Shown piece after piece: positions 10,031 to 18,929 of a stretch of 41,625 nucleotides of DNA. Both the position numbers and the translations under genes were made by a program. The notes under the pieces are model-generated. The model was not told the DNA's origin. It saw only the letters and a program-made list of their open reading frames with translations, and ran no database searches. Location of the stretch: contig JAJXZX010000028.1 of the NCBI GenBank assembly GCA_021779835.1, positions 1 to 41,625 on the forward strand, read 5' to 3'. The stretch is from Pseudomonadota bacterium (GTDB lineage: Bacteria; Pseudomonadota; Alphaproteobacteria; Rhodobacterales; Rhodobacteraceae). Each line of letters begins with the position of its first letter. Positions within the stretch are counted from its first letter, which is position 1.

Positions 10031-11301
10031 GGCTTGGCTCCCTCTTGCGAAACCCGGCGCACGAGGCCGGGGTTCAGCGCTTTCAGCAGGTTTTCGGCAA
10101 TCGGGCCGGAGTGACGATGCCGCGAGGCACGCGCGATCTGGCCCGCGATGGCGTCTCGGTTGAGGTCGAGGAATGTCACGTCATCCAGCCCGCCGATCGC
10201 CGCCGCCCTAAACACCGTGGTCAGCGAGGCCCGGGTGATCGGCCGCCCGCCCAAGCCCGCGATCACCGTGTATACTGGCGTCGCGGTGCCACGCATTGCC
10301 ATCCGCACGTTCGAGGCGACCATACCGCCCAACCCCGGCGCGAGGCTCTTTTCCACGCAGATCACCCGTTTGGCTCCGGCCAGCAGATCGCCCAACTCCA
10401 TAAGCGGGAAAGGCCGGAACGCGCCGATGGTGACGCAGCCGATGCTGTTTCCCGCATCGCGTTCGGCATCGACCACATCCTTGATCGTGCCGTTGACCGA
10501 ACCCAGCGCGACAATCACCGTTTCAGCCCCCTCGACGCGGTAGGGCCGCACCAGTCCACCCGCCGCGCGACCAAAAACCTGCTGAAACTCCGCTGTAAGG
10601 CGCGGGATCACCTCCAGAGCGTCCACTTGTTTCTGATGGCCAAGATAGCGCACCTCGGTAAACGCCTCGGGCCCGACCATCGCGCCGATGGAATAGGGAT
10701 TGTCCACGTCGAGCATCTGCACAGGATCGAAGGGTGGCAGGAACATATCCACCTGTTCCTGCGTCGGCACGTCGATTCGCTCGAAGGCGTGGGTCAGGAT
10801 GAAGCCATCCACGCAGACCATCACCGGGCAAGACAGTTCCTCGGCAATGCGGAAGGCGAGGATGTGCAGGTCGGCGGCTTCCTGATTGGTTTCCGCGTAA
10901 AGCTGAATCCAACCCGCATCCTTCAGCGCCATCGAATCCGAATGATCGTTCCATATGTTGATCGGTGCGCCAATGGCGCGGTTGCCCACCGTCATCACGA
11001 TCGGCAGACCCAGCCCGGCCGCATTGTAAACCGCCTCTGCCATGAACAGGAGGCCCTGACTGGCCGTCGCCGTATAGGCTCGCGCGCCCGCCGCTGAGGC
11101 GCCGATCGCGACCGACATTGCGGCGAATTCCGACTCGACGTTGATGAACTCGCAATTGGTCAACGCGCCGGTCTTCACCATCACGCCGACACCCTCAACG
11201 ATATGGGTCTGTGGGGTGATCGGGTAGGCGCAGACCACCTGCGGGCGGCAAAGTGCCACCGCCTCTGCTATCCCTTGCGAACCTTCGATTTGCTTGAGCA
11301 T
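10027..11301 (-). CDS. 2-oxoacid:acceptor oxidoreductase alpha subunit (PorA-like)
   Basis: A 424-residue subunit with the pyrimidine-binding (PorA domain I) and transketolase-C-like (domain II) parts of the pyruvate:ferredoxin oxidoreductase family. Recognisable motifs are the N-terminal AYPITPQTHIVE (conserved Thr and Pro near the thiamine ring), NVESEFAAMSVAIGASAAGAR, and GNRAIGAPINIWNDHSDSM. It pairs with the beta subunit to form the active site. It starts 10 bp after the gamma stop and overlaps beta by four bases. No separate delta (ferredoxin) gene is present; that domain is fused to the GltD-like subunit. Confidence 0.88.
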   Translation of the reverse strand: MLKQIEGSQGIAEAVALCRPQVVCAYPITPQTHIVEGVGVMVKTGALTNCEFINVESEFAAMSVAIGASAAGARAYTATASQGLLFMAEAVYNAAGLGLPIVMTVGNRAIGAPINIWNDHSDSMALKDAGWIQLYAETNQEAADLHILAFRIAEELSCPVMVCVDGFILTHAFERIDVPTQEQVDMFLPPFDPVQMLDVDNPYSIGAMVGPEAFTEVRYLGHQKQVDALEVIPRLTAEFQQVFGRAAGGLVRPYRVEGAETVIVALGSVNGTIKDVVDAERDAGNSIGCVTIGAFRPFPLMELGDLLAGAKRVICVEKSLAPGLGGMVASNVRMAMRGTATPVYTVIAGLGGRPITRASLTTVFRAAAIGGLDDVTFLDLNRDAIAGQIARASRHRHSGPIAENLLKALNPGLVRRVSQEGAKP

Positions 11302-11311
11302 GGCTGCCCCC

Positions 11312-11872
11312 TCAGGTGGTTGTCAGAATGTCAAATGCGTCTTGTGCGGCGGCGGCATTCGCCTCGCCCACTTTGCCCGCAAAACGCGCGCGGATCGCCT
11401 TGAGCACAGAGGCGAGGGTAATCACCCGCGCAAGACCGGCGAAGGCGCCCAGCAACGCCGCGTTTGGCAATGGCCGACCTATGTGCCGCTGCGCAATGCC
11501 AGACGCGTCCACGCAGATTGCATGATGCGCAGGCAGGCGCGCCGCGAGACCCGCCAGCCCCAAGTCGTCCAAGCCGCGGGTGGAGTTGATGAGCAGGTAG
11601 CCGTCCGGCTTCAGCCCGGCGAATACATCCACCGAGTGTAGCAGCGTCGGGTCCTGAATGATCAGTGCGTCGGGGTCCATGATCGGCTCGCGCAGCCTGA
11701 TCTCACGGTCCGAAATCCGGCAGTAAGAGGCAACGGGCGCTCCCATCCGTTCCGACCCGAAACTGGGGAAGGCTTGTGCGTGTTTGCCTTCGTCAAAGGC
11801 CGCGACCGACAACATCTCTGCCGCCGTCACTACGCCTTGCCCACCGCGTCCGTGCAACCGAATTTCAAACAT
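11312..11872 (-). CDS. 2-oxoacid:acceptor oxidoreductase gamma subunit (PorG-like)
   Basis: A 186-residue protein of the PorG/gamma domain family, starting with FEIRLHGRGGQGVVTAAEML, the hallmark GRGGQG motif near the N-terminus, and followed by AFPSFGSERMGAPVASYCRI. It is the first gene of the gamma-alpha-beta-GltD-like operon and so lies immediately behind the putative FNR-type promoter at 11897-11937. The product is a structural subunit contributing to CoA binding and oligomerisation in characterised relatives. Its strong similarity to family motifs makes the complex assignment firm even though the substrate is open. Confidence 0.88.
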   Translation of the reverse strand: MFEIRLHGRGGQGVVTAAEMLSVAAFDEGKHAQAFPSFGSERMGAPVASYCRISDREIRLREPIMDPDALIIQDPTLLHSVDVFAGLKPDGYLLINSTRGLDDLGLAGLAARLPAHHAICVDASGIAQRHIGRPLPNAALLGAFAGLARVITLASVLKAIRARFAGKVGEANAAAAQDAFDILTTT

Positions 11873-11896
11873 TGCCTATGCCCCCTGCATTGGGAC

Positions 11897-11902
11897 ATCA
11901 TG
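11897..11902 (-). promoter_or_regulatory. Candidate -10 box of the 2-oxoacid oxidoreductase operon
   Basis: On the minus strand the hexamer reads CATGAT, four of six matches to TATAAT. Its centre is 31 bp downstream of the centre of the FNR-type box at 11924-11937, the geometry expected of a class II promoter with the activator centred near -41.5. Confidence 0.4.
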
Positions 11903-11908
11903 GCAGCG

Positions 11909-11925
11909 AGGGCGCGGCGCGCCCT
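11909..11925. other. GC-rich inverted repeat in the intergenic gap
   Basis: AGGGCGCG and CGCGCCCT form a perfect 8-bp inverted repeat around one G. It has no T-run, so it is a poor intrinsic terminator for fahA, and it overlaps the edge of the FNR-type box by two bases. Confidence 0.35.
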
Positions 11926-11937
11926 GATTTGCATCAA
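11924..11937 (-). promoter_or_regulatory. FNR/FixK/NnrR-type box upstream of the oxidoreductase operon
   Basis: The minus strand reads TTGATGCAAATCAG, nine of ten matches to the TTGAT-N4-ATCAA consensus of FNR-family regulators. It lies 52-65 bp before the gamma-subunit start, with a plausible -10 hexamer at class II spacing. This suggests induction under low oxygen or by nitrogen oxides. Confidence 0.6.
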
Positions 11938-11992
11938 TTTCGTAGGGTGTTCTTAATCAGCCCGCTGTCAGTCCGTTGGCATGGGCGTCCGA

Positions 11993-13252
11993 TCAACTGG
12001 GCGCGTAGGGATCGGTCAGCGCCGGGATCACTTTGCCCACGCACTCGCCAAAACCAATCGTATAGCCATCCCCCCGGGCCGCGCCGCGCAAGATCACGGT
12101 GTCATTGTCCTCGATGAAACTGCGCAGGTCTCCCCCCGCAAGGGCAAGCGGCTCTTTCCCGCCCCAGCTCAACTCCAACAAACTGCCCCGATTGGCTTTT
12201 TCGGGGCCGGAGATAGTGCCAGACCCCAGCAGGTCACCCGCCGTCATCGGGCAGCCCGATGTGGTATGATGCGCCAGTTGCTGCGCGGCAGAGTAATACA
12301 TCTCGGCATAATTGGTGCGCGAGATCGTGGTTGGGGCGGCGCCTTCGGGCTGCAAATCCACCTCTAGGGCGATGTCGTAAAGCATCGGGCCGGGCTCTGC
12401 CAAATACGGCAACAGCGCCACCTCTCGTGGCGGCGTTGCCGTCCGAAATGGCTCCAGCGCCGCGCGCGTGACGATCCACGGGCTGATCGTAGTTGCGGTT
12501 GCTTTGGCCTGAAACGGCCCCAGCGGCTGATACTCCCATCCCTGAATATCGCGCGCGGACCAGTCGTTCAGCAGCACATAGCCAAAGATCATCGCATCGG
12601 CCTCTGAAACCGTTACCGGTCTTGCGGAGGCGGTGCCGACGACCGCGCCCAACTCCAGCTCAAAATCGAACCGTCGCGAGGGGGCAAAACGCGGGACAGT
12701 ATCATTGGCACCCTTAACCTGTCCCCAAGGCCTGCGCACGTCGGTTCCCGAAACGACCACCGACGATGCGCGCCCGTTGTAGCCGATCGGGATGTGCAGC
12801 CAGTTGGGCGGCAGCGCGTTCTCTGCGCCGCGAAACATGGTGCCGACGTTGGTGGCATGGTGGCGACCGGCGTAGAAATCCGTGTATTCGGCGATAAGAA
12901 ATGGCATGTGCAGTCGCGCTCCGGCCATCGGCACCAGATGCGGCGCGACCTCGGCGCGCTCTGTTGCGCCCTCGGAAAGCAGCACGATCAACCTGTCGCG
13001 CAAGGCCTGCCACGTCTGCGGACCCAGTTCCATCACCTCGTTCCAGAACGGCACGTCGAAAACCGGATCGTCGGCAAGGCGCAGCACGCCTTCCTGCTCC
13101 AGCGCGGCGAGGTCGAGAATCTGGTCGCCAATCGCGACGCCACAGCGCGGCTCTTCGTCGTCGGTCGAGAACACGCCACAGGGCAGGTTGTTCAGCGGAA
13201 AGGAGCCGGCAGGATCATTGGCGCTGACGACCCAAGAACGAAGAAGCGGCAT
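11993..13252 (-). CDS. fahA: Fumarylacetoacetase
   Basis: A 419-residue fumarylacetoacetate hydrolase, the last step of homogentisate degradation, yielding fumarate and acetoacetate. The N-terminal SH3-like domain is followed by the FAH fold with EYTDFYAGRHHATNVG (residues ~122-137: metal ligand Asp125 and the catalytic His region), FELELG (Glu198 and Glu200) and NDWSARDIQ (Asp230), matching the Ca/Mg site of the family. The frame is open 13 codons further, but ATG at 13252 is chosen. It begins with the typical PLLRSWV sequence, has an AGGA ribosome binding site, and sits 4 bp after the maiA stop. It is the third gene of hmgA-maiA-fahA, and its full length and intact metal site indicate a working enzyme. 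Confidence 0.95.
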   Translation of the reverse strand: MPLLRSWVVSANDPAGSFPLNNLPCGVFSTDDEEPRCGVAIGDQILDLAALEQEGVLRLADDPVFDVPFWNEVMELGPQTWQALRDRLIVLLSEGATERAEVAPHLVPMAGARLHMPFLIAEYTDFYAGRHHATNVGTMFRGAENALPPNWLHIPIGYNGRASSVVVSGTDVRRPWGQVKGANDTVPRFAPSRRFDFELELGAVVGTASARPVTVSEADAMIFGYVLLNDWSARDIQGWEYQPLGPFQAKATATTISPWIVTRAALEPFRTATPPREVALLPYLAEPGPMLYDIALEVDLQPEGAAPTTISRTNYAEMYYSAAQQLAHHTTSGCPMTAGDLLGSGTISGPEKANRGSLLELSWGGKEPLALAGGDLRSFIEDNDTVILRGAARGDGYTIGFGECVGKVIPALTDPYAPS

Positions 13253-13256
13253 GGTG

Positions 13257-13898
13257 TTAATCCTGGGTTTGTGGCGCGTCGGGTTGCGCATCGGGGGCGG
13301 CGGCCTGAAACGCGGGGAGCGAAAGGCAGGCGGCCTCGATCGAGGTCAGGCGGGGGTAGGGCGCAACGTCCACCTGCCAGCGCCGTGCGTTGTAAAGCTG
13401 CGGTATCAGGCAAATATCTGCAAGGCTGGGGCTGGTGCCAAAGGCAAAGGGTGAGGGCGTCACCATCCGCTCTAACGCGGCAAAGCCAAGCGTCATCCAG
13501 TGTGCCATCCATGCCTGTTTGTCCGCAGCGGAGGCGCCAAAGCGCGCCTCCAACTCGCCCAGAAGCCGCAGGTTGTTCAGCGGATGAATGTCCATCGCGA
13601 CGCTGTGCGCGGCGGCTATGACATGGGCGCGCGCAACCGGATCGGCTGGCAACAGGGGCGGGGTAGGGTGCATTGCCTCCAGATAATCGATGATTGCCAG
13701 CGATTGCGTCAGCACGGTTCCGTCATCCAGCACCAAGGTTGGCACCAGTTGCTGCGGGTTCAGCGCGGCATAGGTCGCGTCATGCTGTGCGCCGCCTGCG
13801 AGGGGCACTGCAACCGCTTCACATGCAATCCCTTTTAACGCCAAGGCGATCCGCACCCGGTAGGCGGCGGACGAGCGCCAGAAACTATAGAGCCGCAT
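13257..13898 (-). CDS. maiA: Maleylacetoacetate isomerase (zeta-class GST)
   Basis: A 213-residue glutathione S-transferase of the zeta class that isomerises maleylacetoacetate to fumarylacetoacetate using glutathione. The N-terminal thioredoxin-like domain carries SSAAYRVRIAL (residues ~9-19), the bacterial form of the zeta signature SSxxxRVRIAL, and LVPTLVLDDG for glutathione binding. The helical C-terminal domain begins with DIHPLNNLR. ATG at 13898 is preferred to the GTG one codon upstream because it overlaps the hmgA stop as TGATG, implying translational coupling. Position between hmgA and fahA confirms the role. Confidence 0.95.
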   Translation of the reverse strand: MRLYSFWRSSAAYRVRIALALKGIACEAVAVPLAGGAQHDATYAALNPQQLVPTLVLDDGTVLTQSLAIIDYLEAMHPTPPLLPADPVARAHVIAAAHSVAMDIHPLNNLRLLGELEARFGASAADKQAWMAHWMTLGFAALERMVTPSPFAFGTSPSLADICLIPQLYNARRWQVDVAPYPRLTSIEAACLSLPAFQAAAPDAQPDAPQTQD

Positions 13899-15244
13899 CA
13901 CTTAACCCCTGGTGTGCCGTCGAATTTCTTTTCCAGACTATCCCAGCAGTCAATGTAATCATCCTGCAACGGCGCCTCGTGCGCGGCAAATGCGGTCAGA
14001 TGCTGGGGAAAGCGGGTCTCGAACATGAACTGCATCGTGTTGTCCTGCTTGACCGGATGCAAGGCCTCGTTTGATGCCCCCTCGAATGCCGCGCGGTCCG
14101 GACCGTGGGGTAGCATCATGTTATGAAGGGACATGCCGCCTGGGACGAACCCTTTGGGCTTGGCGTCATAGATGCCATAAATATTACCCATCATCTCTGA
14201 CATGATGTTCTTGTGATACCACGGCGGCCTGAACGAATGTTCGGCAACCATCCAACGTTCGCGAAATAGCACAAAATCAATGTTCGCCGTGCCCTCTTGC
14301 CCCGAGGGAGCCGTCAGCACGGTGAAAATTGAGGGGTCGGGGTGGTCGAACAGAATCGCGCCGACCGGCGAATAGGTGCGAAGATCGTACTTGTAAGCGC
14401 AGTAATTGCCGTGCCAGGCGACCACGTCCAACGGGGAATGGTCTATCCATGTCTCATGAAACTGCCCACACCACTTTATCACCACGCGGCTGCGCGCATC
14501 GCGATCCTCGAACGCGGCCACAGGGCATTTGAAATCGCGCGGATTGGCGAGGCAATTTGCACCAATCGGCCCGCGTCCGGGCAATGTAAATTTTTGTCCG
14601 TAATTCTCGCAAACGAAACCGCGCGCGGGGCCCTCAAGCACTTCGACCCGGTAAACCAGTCCACGCGGCAGGATGGCGATTTCCTTCGGTTCCAGATCAA
14701 TGATACCCAGTTCGGTCGAAAACCGTAGTCGCCCCTCTTGTGGCACTACCAGCAGTTCCGAATCCGCCGAAAAGAAGTATTCATCCACCATCGAGGCCGT
14801 TACCAGATAGACATGGCTCGCCATGCCCACCTGCGTGTTGACATCCCCCGCTGTTGTCACCGTGCGCATGCCGGTCAGCCAAGTCAGCGCCGCGCCTCCG
14901 ACGGGCACGGGATCCCAGCGATACTGGCCAAGACTGATGATGTCGTCCACGATGTGGGGTGCGGACTTCCAATAGGGCACGCCGATCTTCTGAAACCGCC
15001 CGGTATGCTTAACCGAGGGGCGGATGCGATAGCACCACGTCCGCTCGTTCTGTCCGCGCGGCGCAGTAAAGGCTGTGCCGGAAAGTTGTTCAGCGTAGAG
15101 CCCATAGGCACATTTCTGGGGCGAATTCTGCCCCTGCGGCAGCGCGCCGGGCAAAGCCTCGGTTTCGAAATCATTGCCAAAGCCCGGCATGTAATCCGTA
15201 GGCTTGCGCGGCGCGATCGGCGCTTGGCTGGCTTGCACGACCAT
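13898..15244 (-). CDS. hmgA: Homogentisate 1,2-dioxygenase
   Basis: A 448-residue Fe(II) ring-cleavage dioxygenase that opens homogentisate to maleylacetoacetate with O2. The Fe ligands are visible as His344 and Glu350 in YHKNIMSE and His380 in LPHGPDR. The N-terminal [19 protein letters not shown] is characteristic. It is the first gene of hmgA-maiA-fahA, with a strong ribosome binding site (GGGGGGGA). An inverted repeat (15270-15283) lies 26 bp upstream of its start, and a divergent MarR regulator follows. No 4-hydroxyphenylpyruvate dioxygenase gene is present in the window, so the homogentisate source is encoded elsewhere. Confidence 0.97.
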   Translation of the reverse strand: MVVQASQAPIAPRKPTDYMPGFGNDFETEALPGALPQGQNSPQKCAYGLYAEQLSGTAFTAPRGQNERTWCYRIRPSVKHTGRFQKIGVPYWKSAPHIVDDIISLGQYRWDPVPVGGAALTWLTGMRTVTTAGDVNTQVGMASHVYLVTASMVDEYFFSADSELLVVPQEGRLRFSTELGIIDLEPKEIAILPRGLVYRVEVLEGPARGFVCENYGQKFTLPGRGPIGANCLANPRDFKCPVAAFEDRDARSRVVIKWCGQFHETWIDHSPLDVVAWHGNYCAYKYDLRTYSPVGAILFDHPDPSIFTVLTAPSGQEGTANIDFVLFRERWMVAEHSFRPPWYHKNIMSEMMGNIYGIYDAKPKGFVPGGMSLHNMMLPHGPDRAAFEGASNEALHPVKQDNTMQFMFETRFPQHLTAFAAHEAPLQDDYIDCWDSLEKKFDGTPGVK

Positions 15245-15269
15245 GTTTGATCCCCCCCGACTCTATATA

Positions 15270-15283
15270 GTTACAAGCGTAAC
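15270..15283. promoter_or_regulatory. Putative MarR operator in the hmgA-marR divergent region
   Basis: GTTAC-AAGC-GTAAC is a perfect inverted repeat with 5-bp arms, in the 99-bp region between hmgA and the MarR gene and next to a TATATAG sequence that could serve as a -10 element. Position and symmetry fit a repressor site controlling both directions. Confidence 0.5.
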
Positions 15284-15343
15284 GGTTGCGAATGAGACAT
15301 TCAAGCTTTACACTCGGTCAACCGCCACCAAGGGGCCCAACCC

Positions 15344-15796
15344 GTGAACGATCCGACCACTCCCTCCGCCGATTTTGATTTGCAGACGTTCCTGCCTTAC
15401 CTCCTCAATCAGGCGGCCGAGGCGACAAGCCAGTCGTTTCAGGCGACTTATCGCACCGCCTACGGCATGAACCGCACCGAGTGGCGTGTTGTGGCGAACC
15501 TTGGCAAGTTCGGCACTCTGTCCGCGTCCGACATATGCCGGATCGCGCATGTCGAAAAAACCAAAGTCTCGCGCGCTGTGTTGGCGCTGGAACAACGGGG
15601 ATGGTTGCGGCGTGAGGCGCTTGAAAACGACCGTCGTCGCGAAAATCTGACATTGAGCACCGCTGGTCAGGCGATATTTGCGGACGTTGGCCAGAAGGCG
15701 ATAGCGTTCGACCGCCGATTGCGCGCGCGGTTGGGCGTTGCGGCGGCCGAAGAATTCACTCGCGCGTTGCGCCTGTTGGCGGCGGAAGACCCATAG
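15344..15796 (+). CDS. MarR-family regulator, probably of the homogentisate operon
   Basis: A 150-residue winged-helix MarR protein. The dimerisation helix is followed by WRVVANLGKFGTLSASDICRIAHVEKTKVSRAVLALEQRGWL (residues ~47-87; helix-turn-helix) and the wing with ENDRRRENLTLS. The start is GTG at 15344 after AAGGGG. It is divergent from hmgA with one clear palindrome in between, so local control of hmgA-maiA-fahA, released by an aromatic intermediate, is the simplest reading. That role is inferred from context. It stands alone; galM follows after about 110 bp. Confidence 0.88.
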   Translation: MNDPTTPSADFDLQTFLPYLLNQAAEATSQSFQATYRTAYGMNRTEWRVVANLGKFGTLSASDICRIAHVEKTKVSRAVLALEQRGWLRREALENDRRRENLTLSTAGQAIFADVGQKAIAFDRRLRARLGVAAAEEFTRALRLLAAEDP

Positions 15797-15905
15797 GTTT
15801 GATCCCTGTATCGCTGAACCTGTGAAAACCCATTGAAGCCGCGCGAAAAATCCTCACAACTTCGAGCGCCGGGCCGCAAACCGCGTCCCTACCCGGAGTT
15901 CGACC

Positions 15906-16904
15906 ATGACCGCCGATATCCGCCTTTTTGGTATGACAGCCGACGGTAGTGAGGTGCAGCGCATCCGTCTGAACGCCGGTGAGTTGACCGTTGTCGTGCT
16001 GACATGGGGCGCGGTTCTGCATGACGTGCGTCTTGCCGGAGCGCCGTATAGCTTGACGCTCGGCACCGATGTCATGGCGGGCTACGAGGCGCGCATGGTT
16101 CATTTCGGCTCTGTCGTCGGGCCGGTTGCGAACCGCATTGGTGGCGCGTCGGCCGTGATCGGCGGCAAACGCTGCGATTTCGAGGTGAACGAGGCGGTGG
16201 GCAAGACGCTGCACGGCGGTAACAACGGCACTCAGCGTCGGGTCTGGGCGATTGCCGCGGCGAGTCGGTCGAGCGTGACGCTTGCGCTTGATCTGGCCGA
16301 TGGCGACGGCGGCTTCCCCGGCAACAGGCACTTGACCGCGCGTTTTGATCTTGCCGCGCCAGGGTCACTGACCATGACGCTTGAGGCGCGGACAGACGCC
16401 GAAACCATCGTGAATCTTGCCAACCATAGCTATTGGAACCTCGACGGTAGCGCGACCTACGCAGGCCACCGCTTTCGCGTCGCGGCTGACAGCTATACGC
16501 CCTGCGACGCGCAGAACCTGCCGACGGGAGAAATCGCGCCCGTTACCGGCACCTTCGATCTGCGTAAAGGCCGCGTGCTGGACGGGGCCGAGGTTTATGA
16601 TACCAACTTCTGCCTCGCCCCTGCGCCGCGCCCGCTGAGCTTCGCCGCCGAACTGACCGGGAAATCCGGCGTGCGTATGGTGTTGGAAACGACTGAGCCG
16701 GGCCTACAGGTCTATGACGGTCGCGGCATCGACACCGCGCCTTATCCGGGCCATGCAGGCGTGCCCTACGCGCCCCACGCCGGTCTTGCGCTTGAGGCGC
16801 AGCGCTGGCCTGACGCGACCAACCACGCACATTTTCCCTCAATCCTCCTTTCACCGGGCGGACATTATCAGCAAGTTACCCGCTTCACCTTTGACCGGGT
16901 CTGA
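15906..16904 (+). CDS. galM: Aldose 1-epimerase (mutarotase)
   Basis: A 332-residue galactose mutarotase-like enzyme that interconverts alpha and beta anomers of aldohexoses. Family motifs: FGSVVGPVANRIGGA near residue 60-74 (substrate Asn and Arg), NLANHSYWNLDG (catalytic His) and GLALEAQRWPDATNH near the C-terminus (catalytic Glu). It has no signal peptide and is cytoplasmic. It may serve the galactose oxidation genes at 32222-35383, since galactose dehydrogenases act on one anomer, but the genes are 15 kb apart. It converges on the TauE/SafE gene with a 26-bp gap and no obvious terminator. Confidence 0.93.
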   Translation: MTADIRLFGMTADGSEVQRIRLNAGELTVVVLTWGAVLHDVRLAGAPYSLTLGTDVMAGYEARMVHFGSVVGPVANRIGGASAVIGGKRCDFEVNEAVGKTLHGGNNGTQRRVWAIAAASRSSVTLALDLADGDGGFPGNRHLTARFDLAAPGSLTMTLEARTDAETIVNLANHSYWNLDGSATYAGHRFRVAADSYTPCDAQNLPTGEIAPVTGTFDLRKGRVLDGAEVYDTNFCLAPAPRPLSFAAELTGKSGVRMVLETTEPGLQVYDGRGIDTAPYPGHAGVPYAPHAGLALEAQRWPDATNHAHFPSILLSPGGHYQQVTRFTFDRV

Positions 16905-16930
16905 GACGGGATATGAGTTCGGGTCAGGCG

Positions 16931-17683
16931 TCAGATAAGGGCGTCCCAGATCAGCTTTGATCCGGTGACCACCAAAACAACATAGGTCAGGCCGAAGAAC
17001 ACGTTCTCTGACACCGCGTTGTGCGCCTTGATGCCCAGCCACGCGCCAACTAAGGCGACTGGCGCCAGCATCAGATCGGCCGTGATTGTCTGGCGGGTTG
17101 CAAGGCCGAGGGCGAGGAAAGGGATGAATTTGACCAGATTGACGACCCAAAACACGATCACATTCGTCGCCTGAAACTCGGTCTTCGTGACGCCTTTCAA
17201 CAGAAGATAGACCGCAGCGGGAGGGCCGCCGGCGTTGCTGACAAAACTGGTGAAGCCGGCGCTGATTCCCGCGAATAGCCCCGACTTTGCTCCCAGCTCA
17301 CGCTGTTGAAGTTTCAGCAATCCGGTTCGCCGCGCCAGTTGAAAGGCCACGAAGCCGATTGCGATGACCCCGATCAACAGCTTGAACGCGTTCGGGTTGG
17401 CGTAACGATAAATCGCGGCGCCGATGGCCACGCCGGGCATCGCGCCGATAAGCAAAAGTATGGCCGCCGTGCGATCCCACTTCCCCCAATAGGGGCGCAG
17501 CGTCGCCACATCCATCATCATCAGCAACGGCAGCATCAGGCCCACGGCCTGCCCCGGTGTCAGAACCAGCGCCAGAATCGGCGTTGCCGCGAAGGCCCCA
17601 CCACCGGCAAAACCGCCCTTGGCGATCCCGGCAAAAAGCACCGCCGGGATCGCCAGCGCAAAGAATGTCAGGTCAAAGGTCAT
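16931..17683 (-). CDS. TauE/SafE family sulfite/anion permease
   Basis: A 250-residue polytopic membrane protein of the TauE/SafE (DUF81) family, with about eight hydrophobic segments. The N-terminal AIPAVLFAGIAKGGFAGGG and the second-half repeat LFAGISAGFTSFVSNAGGPPAAVYLL are the two inverted family signatures. The frame is open much further upstream, into mdh, but ATG at 17683 starts directly before the first transmembrane segment, and the upstream extension has no homology and would overlap mdh. It is divergent from mdh. Members export or import sulfite, sulfoacetate or other organosulfur anions; the substrate is not determinable here. Confidence 0.88.
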   Translation of the reverse strand: MTFDLTFFALAIPAVLFAGIAKGGFAGGGAFAATPILALVLTPGQAVGLMLPLLMMMDVATLRPYWGKWDRTAAILLLIGAMPGVAIGAAIYRYANPNAFKLLIGVIAIGFVAFQLARRTGLLKLQQRELGAKSGLFAGISAGFTSFVSNAGGPPAAVYLLLKGVTKTEFQATNVIVFWVVNLVKFIPFLALGLATRQTITADLMLAPVALVGAWLGIKAHNAVSENVFFGLTYVVLVVTGSKLIWDALI

Positions 17684-17725
17684 GGTGCGCGAACCCGGAT
17701 TTCCAAGGAGTTGCGTCAGGTTTAG

Positions 17726-18805
<1,080 letters not shown>

Positions 18806-18828
18806 TACCGGGACTGGCAAAAGACGGG

Positions 18829-18859
18829 AAATGCGCGCCCCGAAAGGTGGCGCGCATTT
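18829..18859 (+). terminator. Hairpin after mdh
   Basis: AAATGCGCGCC (18829-18839) pairs perfectly with GGCGCGCATTT (18849-18859) around a 9-nt loop, 24 bp after the mdh stop. The downstream T content is modest, so termination may be partial. Confidence 0.65.
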
Positions 18860-18877
18860 CGCATTTTCGGGCTGGTC

Positions 18878-18906
18878 TTGACACCGCGCCGTCCTGCGCC
18901 TTCTGT
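18878..18906 (+). promoter_or_regulatory. Candidate promoter of pepT
   Basis: A perfect -35 TTGACA (18878-18883) is followed after 17 bp by a weak -10 TTCTGT (18901-18906), 24 bp before the pepT start and just after the mdh terminator. Confidence 0.4.
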
Positions 18907-18929
18907 GGCGTCAATCCGCAGGAGGCCCC

